NCBI RefSeq assembly: GCF_002868715.1
Contig: NZ_PKLZ01000008.1
Span: forward strand, 310,001 to 374,000
DNA from: Kineobactrum sediminis
GTDB lineage: Bacteria; Pseudomonadota; Gammaproteobacteria; Pseudomonadales; Halieaceae
Reading direction: 5' to 3'
Length of the DNA: 64,000 bases
The notes beneath the pieces are model-generated. The model searched no databases, had not been told where the DNA came from, and worked only from the letters and a program-made list of their open reading frames with translations. Position numbers and translations under genes: made by a program. Shown one piece after another: positions 28,081 through 37,860 of this stretch. Within the stretch, counting starts at the first letter, position 1. The number at the start of each line of letters is the position of its first letter.

Positions 28081-28287
28081 TTTCAGGACTCCTTCGGGAC
28101 GGACTGGCCTCAATTTTAAGCTAGCAGTGATTTTGGGATATGCAAATTCACCAGGTTATAAATAACGGCCTGCTCGTACTTACCATGCAAAATAATCCCA
28201 TTTTCCTTGATCCAGTCCCTCAACAGATTTTCCTAAATCCCTTACCCTGTACCTGATTCACTCCACAGCGATCAGCTGAGGCATATC

Positions 28288-29652
28288 ATGGAAAAATTAA
28301 GCTCCCAGGATGCAGGTTTCCTCAAAATAGAAACGCCCGAGTGCCCCTTTCATGTGGCGGGCCTGGTCATACTTGAATTGCCGCCCGGCGCGCCGGACAG
28401 CTACCTGAACCACCTTGCCGACAAGTGCAGGCGACTGAACAAGCTGTTCCCCGTATTCAACAAGAAACTGGAGAACCCCGATAATCTGCTGAAGGCTGCA
28501 TGGATAACGGCAGATGACTATAATCCCGACAGCCATGTACTCCACTACGCGCTGCCCGAAGGCGGACGCATGGCGGACCTGATGCACCTGGTCGCCCGGG
28601 CGCACGAGCGCCACCTGGACCGGTCGCGCCCGCTCTGGGAGCTGCATCTTATTGAAGGGCTGCCACGGAATCGTTTCGCACTGTATTGCAAAACACACCA
28701 TGCACTGGTCGACGGCATTGGCGCCATGCAAATGATCCAGAGCCTGTTCAGTACCGACCCGGAGCAGATAATTGATCTGCGCAAGAGCCATCGGGATTTC
28801 AGCAAGCACCGTCACCACCCGTCACTGGTTGCCCAACTCGGAAGCTACGCAAAAGGCATAGTCACTCAATCCAGGGCCCTACCCCAGCTATCCAGACTGC
28901 TCGCGCACATGGCTACGGATGCCATCAAGGGCAACCCCGATGCCATGCGACTACCGTTCACTGCGCCGCGTACCGTTTTCAACACCGAGCTCGATTCAAG
29001 GCGCACCCTGGCGGTGTGTGATCTGCCGCTGAATACCGTCAGGAGGATCGCCCACCGGAACGGGGGCACCATCAACGATGTATTGCTGGCCATTTGCGGT
29101 GGCGCGCTACGGCGTTACCTGCAGGCCCACAGCACGCTTCCCGGCGACTCACTGATAGGCGGCATGCCGGTATCACTTAAAACCGCCCCGGACGAACCGG
29201 GTAATCGACTGAGCTACATCCTGAGTCCGTTCTTTACCGATGAAGCCAACGATTTGCGACGCCTGCAACGCGTTATCAAAACAACACGTGCCGCCAAATC
29301 CGAAATGGCCAAAGTGTCGACAGCCGCTGCCGAGGATTTCTATGCCTTACTGATGGTTCCCGCCGTACTGCTTACATTAACGGGTAATGCAGGCAGGATT
29401 CCCGCTGTTATCAACGCCATTTTTTCCAATGTGCCCGGCGCCAGCAGCGCGCTCTATCTGGAAGGCGCAAAAATGGAGACTTTTTATCCCCTGTCGATCA
29501 TTACCCATGGCATGGGCCTGAACATCACCGTGGTCAGCCATCAAAGCAAGCTCTGCTTCGGCATCGTGGGCTGCCCTTCGACACAACCGGGAATAGAAAG
29601 CCTGTCTGGCCTTATCAAAACCAGTTACCAGGCATTGCGGAAGACAACCTGA
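28288..29652 (+). CDS. Wax ester synthase / diacylglycerol acyltransferase (WS/DGAT)
   Basis: Makes storage wax esters or triacylglycerols from acyl-CoA and a fatty alcohol or diacylglycerol at the membrane. The 454-residue protein has the PLWE motif (115-118), the catalytic HHxxxDG as HHALVDG (137-143), and the later NDVLLAICGGALRRYL segment (ND motif) near 264-280. Length is typical. GAGG lies 8 nt before the ATG. It is monocistronic and ends 23 bp before the converging PilZ-like gene. Lipid storage fits the acyl-CoA-rich gene content of the window. Confidence 0.93.
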   Translation: MEKLSSQDAGFLKIETPECPFHVAGLVILELPPGAPDSYLNHLADKCRRLNKLFPVFNKKLENPDNLLKAAWITADDYNPDSHVLHYALPEGGRMADLMHLVARAHERHLDRSRPLWELHLIEGLPRNRFALYCKTHHALVDGIGAMQMIQSLFSTDPEQIIDLRKSHRDFSKHRHHPSLVAQLGSYAKGIVTQSRALPQLSRLLAHMATDAIKGNPDAMRLPFTAPRTVFNTELDSRRTLAVCDLPLNTVRRIAHRNGGTINDVLLAICGGALRRYLQAHSTLPGDSLIGGMPVSLKTAPDEPGNRLSYILSPFFTDEANDLRRLQRVIKTTRAAKSEMAKVSTAAAEDFYALLMVPAVLLTLTGNAGRIPAVINAIFSNVPGASSALYLEGAKMETFYPLSIITHGMGLNITVVSHQSKLCFGIVGCPSTQPGIESLSGLIKTSYQALRKTT

Positions 29653-29675
29653 ACAGCTGTACCGAAGGATTTTTG

Positions 29676-31481
29676 TCAGCTGAAATCGAAATCGATATCG
29701 GTTGGCGTATTTTGCATAAAGGCTGTGTCGGAAGGCTGCGGAGTCTCTGTAACAAGTTCAAACTGGCTGAATGCCGCATTCATCGCAACATGCTTGAGTA
29801 AGGTCACAACCCGGCTTTCGCCCTCGCGCACAAGCAGGACCCGCTGCCCCTCGGCAAACCCACTGCGAGGCGTAACGAGCGTTTCTCCGACTGCAGGTTG
29901 CGCTGTCGCCGGCAACAGAAAGACACGCACCGGCACCGGTTTTTCCGGCGTATTGCGCTGCACCGAAGCGCCCCAAGGGCTCGCACAGGAACTCAGAAGT
30001 TCAATGCCAGCCATCGTAGCCTGATGACGTCGGGGAATGATCCAGCGAATCGTAGCAAGCCTCCATTCCGTTGTTCCTGTAGCGCGGAGGCCGAGAATAT
30101 GGCCATTACCGATTCTTTCTGGAAACTCCGAGGTCCATTCCAGGCAATAACCTCCAGCGCTGGCATCAATGGCGGTAACACGCTGCAGGGGAAACCCCTC
30201 ACCTGTCCCGGGTCTCTCCGTCGGCGTTGCCGGACTCTCTTCCGAAAATTCAACGACAGCTTCGGCCGCAGGCTCAGCCACGCCCGTTATTTTGCGATCG
30301 AGATCGCGGCCTACCGCAACCGACCAGGCGTCATCGGCATCCGGGTCCAGCAGAAAAAGATTACCGGAGACGGGCTTGCGTGTACCCGCTATTTCACAGT
30401 TGCCTTGCAGTAACTCTTCAAATCCACGTTGACCCGCCAGATGAAAGTGGCTATTCCGAAAACCCAGCGCAACTTCAACCGACTGTCGCGTGCGTGTGCG
30501 CTCTTCACCACGGAGTCGCTCTGATTCCAATGACTGGATTACATGGTCCAGTAGCGGCACCGGTAGCCGGATACTTTTACCTATCAGGACGTTGGGCAGT
30601 TTCGCTTGCCGGGCATCCCGCAGCAATGATTCGAGGTGCCTGCAGAGAGGAGCGGTGTCGATAATCCTGTGGTCTACAAGCGCCGACGAAGGCACGGTTG
30701 ACGTGTATACCGGAGGCCGCTCGCCGGCAAGATTCACAGCAAACAGACCCGTCGCATTTGTGGCCTGCCTCAGGGTGACGCGCAGGAGCCAGCTATCAAG
30801 ACTGGCGCAAATCACAACAATATCCTGTTGCCGCAGCTGATTTGGCTGGCAACAGGACAGCAGCACGGGTTTCAGATAAGTCGCTGCTATGGTCGTCGTG
30901 GAGGGGGCATCCTCTACAGGCCTATCTTCAAGATGCTGGGTCTCTGCCAGCGCATAGAGTTTATGCAAACCCGACCAGGCCCGTGGGTCCAGCGGCTGAT
31001 GCAACTGGTGAGCGTGAATGATTTTATGGCCGGCAAAACCGATACTACGCTGCAGGGCCTCAGCTACCAGGTTCGCCGGTAGGGTATCGGTTGCATCAGC
31101 AGTTTCCTGCAATGCATGAATTGCCGCCAGTGAATAGGCAGTACTGGCCAGCCCTGACAGCCGGTCCACAAGGTCCGCAAGCTTTTGCTGGGCCGGCGGC
31201 AGCACCAACGGTTGGTTGGTAAGCCGCGCGGACAGCAGCGACAAGGCCTGTTGCAATACAGGGCGCAGGCTTTCGAGAACTGCGTAGCGGGGCTGCGAGG
31301 GCAGGATCACGCGGTTGAATTCGTCCACGGCCGAGACAAGTTGCCGAGCCAGACCACCAGCATCTCCCATTGGCAGCTCCTGACACCACTGTCGCGCAGC
31401 CGATTCGGTGGCACTGAACAGTGAGTAGCGGCTGATATGCTGCTGAGGAATCCTGATTTTCAAGGGCGTATTTCGTGTCAT
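29676..31481 (-). CDS. Conserved hypothetical protein with C-terminal PilZ-like domain
   Basis: The 601-residue protein has no signal peptide and no membrane helix. The first 400 residues are mainly helical with no recognised motif (helical stretches such as LESLRPVLQQALSLLSARL near 68-86). A PilZ-like segment starts near 430: DASAGG (439-444) fits the PilZ DxSxxG motif, followed by RLATIRWIIPRR and MAGIELLSS, like PilZ strands ending in a GIEF-type motif. The upstream RxxxR motif needed for tight cyclic-di-GMP binding is not evident. It ends in an acidic tail DIDFDFS. Long proteins of this kind occur in Pseudomonas and relatives as conserved hypotheticals. A cyclic-di-GMP-related or type IV pilus role is a guess only. 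Confidence 0.65.
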   Translation of the reverse strand: MTRNTPLKIRIPQQHISRYSLFSATESAARQWCQELPMGDAGGLARQLVSAVDEFNRVILPSQPRYAVLESLRPVLQQALSLLSARLTNQPLVLPPAQQKLADLVDRLSGLASTAYSLAAIHALQETADATDTLPANLVAEALQRSIGFAGHKIIHAHQLHQPLDPRAWSGLHKLYALAETQHLEDRPVEDAPSTTTIAATYLKPVLLSCCQPNQLRQQDIVVICASLDSWLLRVTLRQATNATGLFAVNLAGERPPVYTSTVPSSALVDHRIIDTAPLCRHLESLLRDARQAKLPNVLIGKSIRLPVPLLDHVIQSLESERLRGEERTRTRQSVEVALGFRNSHFHLAGQRGFEELLQGNCEIAGTRKPVSGNLFLLDPDADDAWSVAVGRDLDRKITGVAEPAAEAVVEFSEESPATPTERPGTGEGFPLQRVTAIDASAGGYCLEWTSEFPERIGNGHILGLRATGTTEWRLATIRWIIPRRHQATMAGIELLSSCASPWGASVQRNTPEKPVPVRVFLLPATAQPAVGETLVTPRSGFAEGQRVLLVREGESRVVTLLKHVAMNAAFSQFELVTETPQPSDTAFMQNTPTDIDFDFS

Positions 31482-31591
31482 AGCTACCCGGTTTTTCCTG
31501 TGAACGCCTGGGCGCCAGAATACCCAACTCTCTCAATAAGTACCACTACGGCAGATTGATAGCGGCATATCCCGAATTGCAATAAGACAGC

Positions 31592-31852
31592 TCAGCGGCG
31601 GGCAAAAAAACGCAGCGCGCGCTGCCAGAGTGATGATCTCGTTTTTGCTGCGGGCATCGGCTTGCGGTGACTTTCCGGTACACCATGTTCCGCGTACCAT
31701 TGCTCCCACTCGTAGGGTGTCAGTGTTTTTGGTACATAGTCTTCCGCGGTGTGCTCCAGGGCATGAGCACGCAATGACGTATCACTGGATTCGTTTTTGC
31801 CCTCATGCTCCTCCAGCAGCTCGCGGATTTTGCGTTGTTGGGACGTTTCCAT
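31592..31852 (-). CDS. Small basic-tailed hypothetical protein
   Basis: An 86-residue protein with a charged, helical N-terminal half (QQRKIRELLEEHEGKNE near 5-21), a central TLTPYEWEQWYAEHGVPESHR segment and a basic C-terminus (WQRALRFFARR). No known domain is recognised. It is likely a real gene: it has a good ribosome site (GGGAGG, about 7 nt before ATG 31852) and sits 32 bp downstream of the YihY gene on the same strand, so they are probably co-transcribed. Confidence 0.7.
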   Translation of the reverse strand: METSQQRKIRELLEEHEGKNESSDTSLRAHALEHTAEDYVPKTLTPYEWEQWYAEHGVPESHRKPMPAAKTRSSLWQRALRFFARR

Positions 31853-31884
31853 GGAGCCTCCCTCAAGCGAACGTCGGATTTTCG

Positions 31885-33219
31885 CTATCCGGCTGCCAGA
31901 TCCCGCAGGGTTTGGCCACCGAGTTGCTCACGGCCGCCGCGTTCCATCTGTTCCAGCACGGCGTCAACCGGAGCGCCTGCGAGTATCTGGCTCTCAAGTA
32001 CTGCCTGCTCATTGCCGGGACTGCGTATGAGCTGCAGTAAATCGGCCAGTTCCAGCCCCGCCGGATCCGTTGCCAGTGCATACATCGCGGGTTCGCTGTT
32101 TGTTTCCAGTAACAAATGCCTGTCAAGCAATAGCTGGACCACCTCGGCAGTGCGGTCTACCGGAATGTGCAAGACATCGGCCAGGTCGTCCAGCGACAGC
32201 GGGCCTTCATCGTGGATAAAGCGATAAGCCACGCGATACATCACCAGTAGCGCCAGTTGCTCACGAAACCGGCCGTTTAATGGCGTGCGCTTGTCGGTCA
32301 GGCAGATTCGCTCCGGATGCTGATGGAAAAAAGCCACCTGGGCGCCCAGCAAAAGAATCAGCCAGCTCAGGTACAGCCAGATCATGAACATGATCAGAAT
32401 CGCAAAACCCGAATAAATAGCCGCATATTTTGTTGAGGAAGAGGCAAACTCGGCGAATAACAATCCGGTACCCTGCCACAGCGCACCGCCGACCAGCGCT
32501 CCTACCAGGGCGGAAGAAAACTTCACCCGGGTATTGGGGACAAATATGTAAACAAAGGTAAAGGCGAGCACGATAAGTACCCAGGGGATCAGCTTGGACA
32601 GAAAGACCAGTAAGCTGCCAAAAGGCTCTATGCCCATTACCGCTTGTATCACCTCGCTGTTCATCATCGACGCAGTAAGGCCGAGCGCAGAAAAAACCAG
32701 CACTGGCCCCACCATGATCACACTCAGGTAATCGCTGAAGCGTCGCGACAGGGGCCGTGCTGATTTTGTGTGCCATACGTAGTTGAAGGACAGTTCTACC
32801 TTCTGGATCAGGGATATCACTGTGTAAAGTAATAATACCAGGCCCACAGAGCCGAGCACGCCGACCTTCATGTTTTCCACGAAGCCAAGCACCTTATCCA
32901 CGATTTCATTGCCCTGCTCACCCAACGGCTGCACGAGATTGAATAGCAACGGTTCCACCTGGTTGTGGACGCCAAAGGCCTTGAGTACTGAAAAACTGAC
33001 TGCCAGCAACGGTACCATGGACAAGAGAGTCGTATAAACGAGGCTCATGGCTCTGAGTGTCAACTGGCCTGTGGATATTTCCCGGGCCATGACAAATAGA
33101 AACCGCAGCAGCTGATAGACGTACTGCCGGGGCGCACTAAGCGTCTCAAGGTCCGCGCGCCATAACCGCCCCAGCACAAATTGCTTTGCGCTGTCGTAAA
33201 TATCCACTGGGCTTTGCAT
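31885..33219 (-). CDS. YihY/BrkB family inner-membrane protein
   Basis: Integral membrane protein of 444 residues. The N-terminal 290 residues contain six hydrophobic segments with family motifs: LRAMSLVYTTLLSMVPLLAV near 56-75, GSVGLVLLLYTVISLIQKVE near 118-137 and FNYVWHTKSARPLSRRFSDYL near 139-159. The C-terminal 150 residues are soluble and resemble the winged-helix extension seen in longer YihY proteins (LSLDDLADVLHIPVDRTAEVVQLLLDRHLL near 343-372). The older name 'ribonuclease BN' is a misannotation; the function is unknown. It lies upstream of the small 86-residue gene. Confidence 0.9.
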   Translation of the reverse strand: MQSPVDIYDSAKQFVLGRLWRADLETLSAPRQYVYQLLRFLFVMAREISTGQLTLRAMSLVYTTLLSMVPLLAVSFSVLKAFGVHNQVEPLLFNLVQPLGEQGNEIVDKVLGFVENMKVGVLGSVGLVLLLYTVISLIQKVELSFNYVWHTKSARPLSRRFSDYLSVIMVGPVLVFSALGLTASMMNSEVIQAVMGIEPFGSLLVFLSKLIPWVLIVLAFTFVYIFVPNTRVKFSSALVGALVGGALWQGTGLLFAEFASSSTKYAAIYSGFAILIMFMIWLYLSWLILLLGAQVAFFHQHPERICLTDKRTPLNGRFREQLALLVMYRVAYRFIHDEGPLSLDDLADVLHIPVDRTAEVVQLLLDRHLLLETNSEPAMYALATDPAGLELADLLQLIRSPGNEQAVLESQILAGAPVDAVLEQMERGGREQLGGQTLRDLAAG

Positions 33220-33385
33220 GATTCAGTGCCCTCTCCTGCCAACCGATATAGCAATGATAACGCATATTAGCGGGCCATCCCGGCTTAAAAATTCCACTTC
33301 CCCCTGATAAGGTCATAGGATGCGAGGTGATTTTCCGCTATTGTGCCTGCTGGATTGCCCAAACCACCAGCAAAGGAAAAATATA

Positions 33386-33757
33386 ATGATCGGATATATC
33401 ACTATCGGCGTTCGCGACATCGCCAAAGCCAAGAGCTTTTATGCGGAGTTATTGGCGGATCTGGGTGCATCTGTCCTCATGGAAATGGATCGTATCGCAT
33501 TTATCGGCAAGAGTATGGACCAGCCCATGCTGGCCGTTTGCGTACCCTATAACGAAGCGGACCCGCACCCCGGTAATGGCAACATGTTTGCCATTAATGC
33601 CGGCAGCAAAGAAAACGTTGATGCGATGTACCAGAAAGCCATTTCCCTGGGCGCCACGTGTGATGGTGAACCCGGCCAGCGCATCCCGGACATGTTCTAT
33701 GGTGCTTACGTACTGGACGCAGATGGCAATAAAATGGCATTTTACGTGTTCGGCTGA
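33386..33757 (+). CDS. VOC-superfamily (glyoxalase-like) protein
   Basis: A 123-residue single-module vicinal-oxygen-chelate protein: MIGYITIGVRDIAKAKSFYAELL at the start and GAYVLDADGNKMAFYVFG at the end give the paired beta-alpha-beta-beta-beta units. It resembles lactoylglutathione-lyase-like or bleomycin-resistance-like proteins, but a true glyoxalase I metal set is not clear, so activity is unassigned. The start is ATG 33386 with AAAGGA about 9 nt upstream; a longer frame back to 33320 has no ribosome site. Confidence 0.85.
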   Translation: MIGYITIGVRDIAKAKSFYAELLADLGASVLMEMDRIAFIGKSMDQPMLAVCVPYNEADPHPGNGNMFAINAGSKENVDAMYQKAISLGATCDGEPGQRIPDMFYGAYVLDADGNKMAFYVFG

Positions 33758-33830
33758 GTAGCCGGCCTGTACTGGCCTTCCACACCGCTGCAGGCGCCTC
33801 GCCGGCGGCGGTTTCAATGATACAACTCAT

Positions 33831-34760
33831 CTAATTCCATTGTGCCCGTGGGTCAAATGCAGCTTGCTCCGCCAGGCGCTGCCAAAGATGCGTCACTTCT
33901 TCAGACCTGTCCTCAGGCATGACGACCTTCAAAACCGCATAAAGGTCACCCCGCCCAACCTTGCCATGCAATCCCTTTCCCGGTACCCGCAATTTTTGTC
34001 CGGACTGGCTGCCGGCCGGCACAGTCAGGCTGATTTTGCCGGTTAACGTGGGCACAGTGATCTTGCTGCCCAGGGCAGCTTCCCAGGGTGCAACAGGCAC
34101 CGTGACCAGGAGGTTATGACCCTCGACATCAAACAGCGGATGAGGCACCAGGCGTATGTTGAGATACAGATCTCCAGGCGGTGCGCCACCCGTACCCGGC
34201 ACACCCTGCCCGCGCACCCGGATTCTCTCGCCGTCGCCTACCCCAGCCGGAATGGTGACCTTGAGGGATTTCTGGTGAGGACGCCCCTGGCCACCGGCCT
34301 CATCGCCCCGCAACTGGTAGGACACCGGTTTGCTGAAGGTTTCCAGCGTCTCCTCCAGAAACACAGGCAGCTCCATCTCCACATCCTGTCCGGGCCGCCC
34401 CCGGGCTCTTCTCTCCCCGGTCGCCTGCCGGAACTGGTTGCCGAAAATACTATTGAAAAAATCAGAGAACTCGCCATTCGACTCGGCAAAGCCGCCTGTG
34501 GCGGAGCGCCAGCCTGGTGGCGGTTCATAGCGTTGCCGACTCCCGCCCGCGCGGCGAAGTTCGTCATATTCAGCCCGACGGCCCGGGTCTTTCAGAGCCT
34601 CCCACGCTTCCACCACTTCCTTGAATTTCTCTTCGGACTCGGGGCCGGGGTTCATGTCAGGGTGATACTTGCGCGCCAGCTTGCGGTAAGCGGACTTGAT
34701 ATCCTTGAGCTCGGCGTCGGGCTCAATACCCAGTATTTTATAGTAATCCTTAAACTCCAT
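33831..34760 (-). CDS. cbpA: Curved-DNA-binding-type J-domain protein (CbpA)
   Basis: Class B J-protein (DnaK co-chaperone that can also bind DNA), 309 residues. The J domain covers 1-68 with HPD in [11 protein letters not shown] near 30-40. A G/F-type linker (70-115) follows, then two C-terminal beta domains, [21 protein letters not shown] and [21 protein letters not shown]. No zinc-finger Cys repeats are present, which separates it from DnaJ. The cbpM modulator gene that often follows cbpA is absent: the next gene downstream converges. The ATG at 34760 is preceded by GGGG. Confidence 0.9.
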   Translation of the reverse strand: MEFKDYYKILGIEPDAELKDIKSAYRKLARKYHPDMNPGPESEEKFKEVVEAWEALKDPGRRAEYDELRRAGGSRQRYEPPPGWRSATGGFAESNGEFSDFFNSIFGNQFRQATGERRARGRPGQDVEMELPVFLEETLETFSKPVSYQLRGDEAGGQGRPHQKSLKVTIPAGVGDGERIRVRGQGVPGTGGAPPGDLYLNIRLVPHPLFDVEGHNLLVTVPVAPWEAALGSKITVPTLTGKISLTVPAGSQSGQKLRVPGKGLHGKVGRGDLYAVLKVVMPEDRSEEVTHLWQRLAEQAAFDPRAQWN

Positions 34761-34896
34761 ACCCGTGCCCCGCTTTAGTGCTCATGTAGTAATGTAGGCG
34801 CGGTTAAGGCACTCGGCAAACGCAAATGTCTGCAGCCGGTGCGCATCACTTAAATGAGGTATGACGCCTTTTCGCTACCACATTAAGCTGCTCAGC

Positions 34897-34902
34897 TATA
34901 AT
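34897..34902 (+). promoter_or_regulatory. Possible -10 box of the TonB receptor gene
   Basis: A perfect TATAAT lies 33 nt before the receptor ATG in the 174-bp divergent region. No good -35 hexamer is found 16-18 bp upstream (GCTACC at best), so the promoter may need an activator. Confidence 0.35.
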
Positions 34903-34934
34903 CATAGCCCAACTGCATAAACAGAGGTTTATCT

Positions 34935-37178
34935 ATGCACTTACGTACCCGCATGTCACTTGCCATAGCCGCCTGCATTGCCGCCGGCAGCGGTCCCCTG
35001 TTAGCACAGGGGCTGGAAGAAGTAGTGGTTACCGCCCAGAAACGCGAGCAGTCACTGCAGGATGCACCGATTTCCATTGCCGCCTTTGATGCCAGCGACC
35101 TGGAGCAAAAAGGCGTGGCAAATCTGGACGACCTGGGTACTTCCGTACCCAATGTGAAAATTACCCGCTCACCCTCCAACACCTCGGCCGCCACCATCGC
35201 CATTCGCGGCTCGGTTACCATCAACCCCGCCGTCACCTGGGAACCCACGGTTGGCATCTATCTGGATGGCGTGTTCATCGGCAAGAATGTGGGCGCTATT
35301 TTTGACGTCGCGGAGCTGGAACGAGTCGAAATGCTCCGCGGACCACAGGGCACTCTATACGGTAAAAATACTGTTGGCGGCGCCGTCAACCTGATTACCA
35401 CCAAACCATCGGGCGAATTGGGCGGCAAGGTGCGGGTTGGTGCCGGTAACTATGATCTACGGACCGTATACGCCACTATCGACACGCCCTCACTGGATCT
35501 TGGTGGCGCCGGTCAGGTCATGGCCAAATTCACAGCTTCTTACCGCAATCGCGATGGGCTATACGATAATGTTGCCGATCCCTTTGGCAACCCTCTTGCC
35601 AATGAGCCGCTGGTTAATGAGCTAAACGATATCGATAACCGCACTGGGCGCTATGACATTCTGTGGGACGCCTCCGATCGTCTGCAACTGCGGTATACCT
35701 GGGACTACAGCGATCTGGATCTTAAACCCGCCAAGAATCAGCTCACCTATCTCGACCCCGCCGACCCTTTCGGTATTAATCCCCTGCTGGCACCCTATGT
35801 GACAGCTGATAACGAAAACCGGGACACAGTGAGCCTGGATAAAGCCGCCTTTGAACGATCCAAGTCCATCTCCCGGTCCCTGTTCGCGGAATACAATATC
35901 GGAGAAATCGGCGTATTGGGTGACGTCACCTTCAAGTATATTGGCAATGACCGTACCCTGAGCTGGGATGATTCCATTGATATCGACGGCTCTCCAGTCG
36001 ACCTGTTCGCGTCCAGTCGTTTCATTGACTACGACCAGGCCTCTCACGAAATACAGATGGTAGGCACCACCGAGCGCACCAATTACGTACTTGGGCTGTA
36101 CTACTTTGAGGAACAGGCCGACGTTTTTAACCCGATCAGCTTTTTCCGCGGTTTCGGCAGCCCTACTCAAAACAATGAATACGGTTTTGATAACGATTCT
36201 GTGGCCGCGTTTGGCCAGGTCGAGTGGCGTCCCGGTGCTGCCATGTTCCAGGATCGCCTTTCTCTGGCTCTGGGTGTACGCTGGACGGAGGAGACAAAAG
36301 ATACCTACATCTCGCACCCCGATGATATAGATCCCGTTACCGGCACACCGATTCCTTTCGCCGGCACCGCCGAGAAGAGCTTCAGCAATACCTCGCCAAC
36401 CTTTGTGGCGGCCTGGGAAGTCAGTGACGATGTTAATGTTTACGGCAAAATTGCCCAGGGCTGGAAAGCGGGCGGCTTTAATGGCGAGGCACCTTTTGCG
36501 CAAGCCTTTTTCACCCCCTACGACGCGGAGGAAATCACGTCCTATGAACTGGGCGTGAAGTCGCGCTGGCTGGACAATCGCCTGCAGTTAAATGGCGCGG
36601 TCTTCCAGAACGAGTCCGAGGACATGCAGATGTCCATCTTTATTGCCGGTAACAGCGCCGCATCCGTGGTACAAAACGCCGGTGAAGCCACCATACGCGG
36701 CTTTGAGTTAGAAATGATCGCCCTGCCGATGCCGGATCTCGAACTGTCTGCCAGCTATGGCTATCTGGATGCCGAATACGGTGAGTTCATTGAAGGTGGC
36801 GTGGATGTCAAGGACCAGAAGGATTTCCCCTACACTCCCAACCACAGTGCTGCGCTTGCGGCGGAATATACCGTCTATAGCGGCGCCTGGGGCGAGCTGA
36901 CCGGCCGCCTTGATTATGAGTACGTGGATCGTTACGTGCCCTATGTGGAGCCCACGCAAAATGCCACATCATCTGTCGATCCTTACCAGCTGCTGAACGG
37001 TCGCCTGACGCTGGCCAACATCCCTGTCGCTGATGGCCAGTCCCTGAAGGTGGCTCTCTGGGGTGAAAACCTGCTGGATAAAGAGTATCGGATCAATACC
37101 ATCCCGTTCGGCCTGTGGACCGCGAGTTTTTATGGCGACCCGCGGACCTATGGTATCGAAGCCAGCTACGAGTTCTGA
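34935..37178 (+). CDS. TonB-dependent outer-membrane receptor
   Basis: A 747-residue outer-membrane active transporter. The signal peptide MHLRTRMSLAIAACIAAGSGPLLA (1-24) is followed by a TonB box region EEVVVTAQKREQ. The plug follows (about 40-160), with IAIRGSV and LERVEMLRGPQGTLYGKNTVGGAVNLIT, then a beta-barrel ending in the aromatic C-terminal strand GIEASYEF. It belongs to the large iron-complex-like TBDR group common in marine gammaproteobacteria, where many members import organic substrates rather than siderophores. The downstream thioesterase, PQQ dehydrogenase and steroid-type enzymes hint at a hydrophobic organic ligand. Followed by a clear terminator. Confidence 0.93.
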   Translation: MHLRTRMSLAIAACIAAGSGPLLAQGLEEVVVTAQKREQSLQDAPISIAAFDASDLEQKGVANLDDLGTSVPNVKITRSPSNTSAATIAIRGSVTINPAVTWEPTVGIYLDGVFIGKNVGAIFDVAELERVEMLRGPQGTLYGKNTVGGAVNLITTKPSGELGGKVRVGAGNYDLRTVYATIDTPSLDLGGAGQVMAKFTASYRNRDGLYDNVADPFGNPLANEPLVNELNDIDNRTGRYDILWDASDRLQLRYTWDYSDLDLKPAKNQLTYLDPADPFGINPLLAPYVTADNENRDTVSLDKAAFERSKSISRSLFAEYNIGEIGVLGDVTFKYIGNDRTLSWDDSIDIDGSPVDLFASSRFIDYDQASHEIQMVGTTERTNYVLGLYYFEEQADVFNPISFFRGFGSPTQNNEYGFDNDSVAAFGQVEWRPGAAMFQDRLSLALGVRWTEETKDTYISHPDDIDPVTGTPIPFAGTAEKSFSNTSPTFVAAWEVSDDVNVYGKIAQGWKAGGFNGEAPFAQAFFTPYDAEEITSYELGVKSRWLDNRLQLNGAVFQNESEDMQMSIFIAGNSAASVVQNAGEATIRGFELEMIALPMPDLELSASYGYLDAEYGEFIEGGVDVKDQKDFPYTPNHSAALAAEYTVYSGAWGELTGRLDYEYVDRYVPYVEPTQNATSSVDPYQLLNGRLTLANIPVADGQSLKVALWGENLLDKEYRINTIPFGLWTASFYGDPRTYGIEASYEF

Positions 37179-37186
37179 GCCACTGT

Positions 37187-37226
37187 CCGGTTACGTCCTG
37201 CATCCAGGGGCGTAACCGGTTATTTT
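37187..37226 (+). terminator. Rho-independent terminator after the TonB receptor gene
   Basis: A 9-bp perfect stem (CCGGTTACG at 37187-37195, CGTAACCGG at 37211-37219) with a 15-nt loop is followed by a T-rich stretch (TTATTTT). It begins 8 bp after the stop codon, so the receptor is probably a single-gene transcript. Confidence 0.75.
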
Positions 37227-37272
37227 CGTTAGGGCAAAGAGTGCAGCTGCGACGATGCAAGGGAGGACAGAC

Positions 37273-37818
37273 ATGGATCCACACCTCGAACACCAGTTAC
37301 AGGCTCTGCTGGACAAGCAGGCAATCATGGAGTTGATCAACGCCTACTGCAACGCGGCAGACCGGCACGATAACGAAAAATTTCGCTCCCTCTATCACGA
37401 TGATGCTATCGACGATCATGGCTCGTTCTTCAAGGGCCTGGCGATGGATTTTATCGATACATTGCCCGACATCCAGGCCACAATGGAAATCCTCCATCAC
37501 AATGTGACTACCGTGAACATCAAGCTCGATGGTGACAAGGCCGAGGGTGAAGTCTATATCATTGCCTTTCACAAGATCCGTACCGATGATGGCCCCATTG
37601 ATCTCCTGATCGGCGGGCGCTATTTCGACAAGTATGAAAAAAGAAACGGGGTGTGGAAGTTCAGTTACCGGGCGGTTGACGCCGACTGGGCCAACCTGCA
37701 CCAGCCCTCCATTGTCAATCTGGACAACCCAATTGTTCGCGGTGCCCATATCGGTAAACCCGGTCGGGAAGATCCATCCTATAAGATATTTGACCTGTTA
37801 CAATGGGGCCAACGGTGA
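37273..37818 (+). CDS. SnoaL-like / NTF2-family protein
   Basis: A 181-residue cone-fold protein: LDKQAIMELINAYCNAADRHDNEKFRSLYHDDAIDDHGSF near 11-50 is typical of SnoaL-like polyketide cyclase/dehydratase domains, and GGRYFDKYEKRNGVWKFSYRAVDADWAN near 116-143 forms the closing sheet. Proteins of this type often act on steroids, polyketides or aromatics in catabolic clusters (scytalone dehydratase and ketosteroid isomerase share the fold), or have no known activity. The start is ATG 37273 with GGGAGG upstream. Probably the first gene of a unit with the next two genes (gaps of 42 and 50 bp). Confidence 0.85.
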   Translation: MDPHLEHQLQALLDKQAIMELINAYCNAADRHDNEKFRSLYHDDAIDDHGSFFKGLAMDFIDTLPDIQATMEILHHNVTTVNIKLDGDKAEGEVYIIAFHKIRTDDGPIDLLIGGRYFDKYEKRNGVWKFSYRAVDADWANLHQPSIVNLDNPIVRGAHIGKPGREDPSYKIFDLLQWGQR

Positions 37819-37860
37819 TTTTACCGACAAGACTACTGATACGGCCCATTAAGGAACAAC

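Noticed and set aside
31885..33219. Ribonuclease BN
   Set aside because: The protein is a YihY/BrkB membrane protein; the RNase BN name for this family is an old misassignment.
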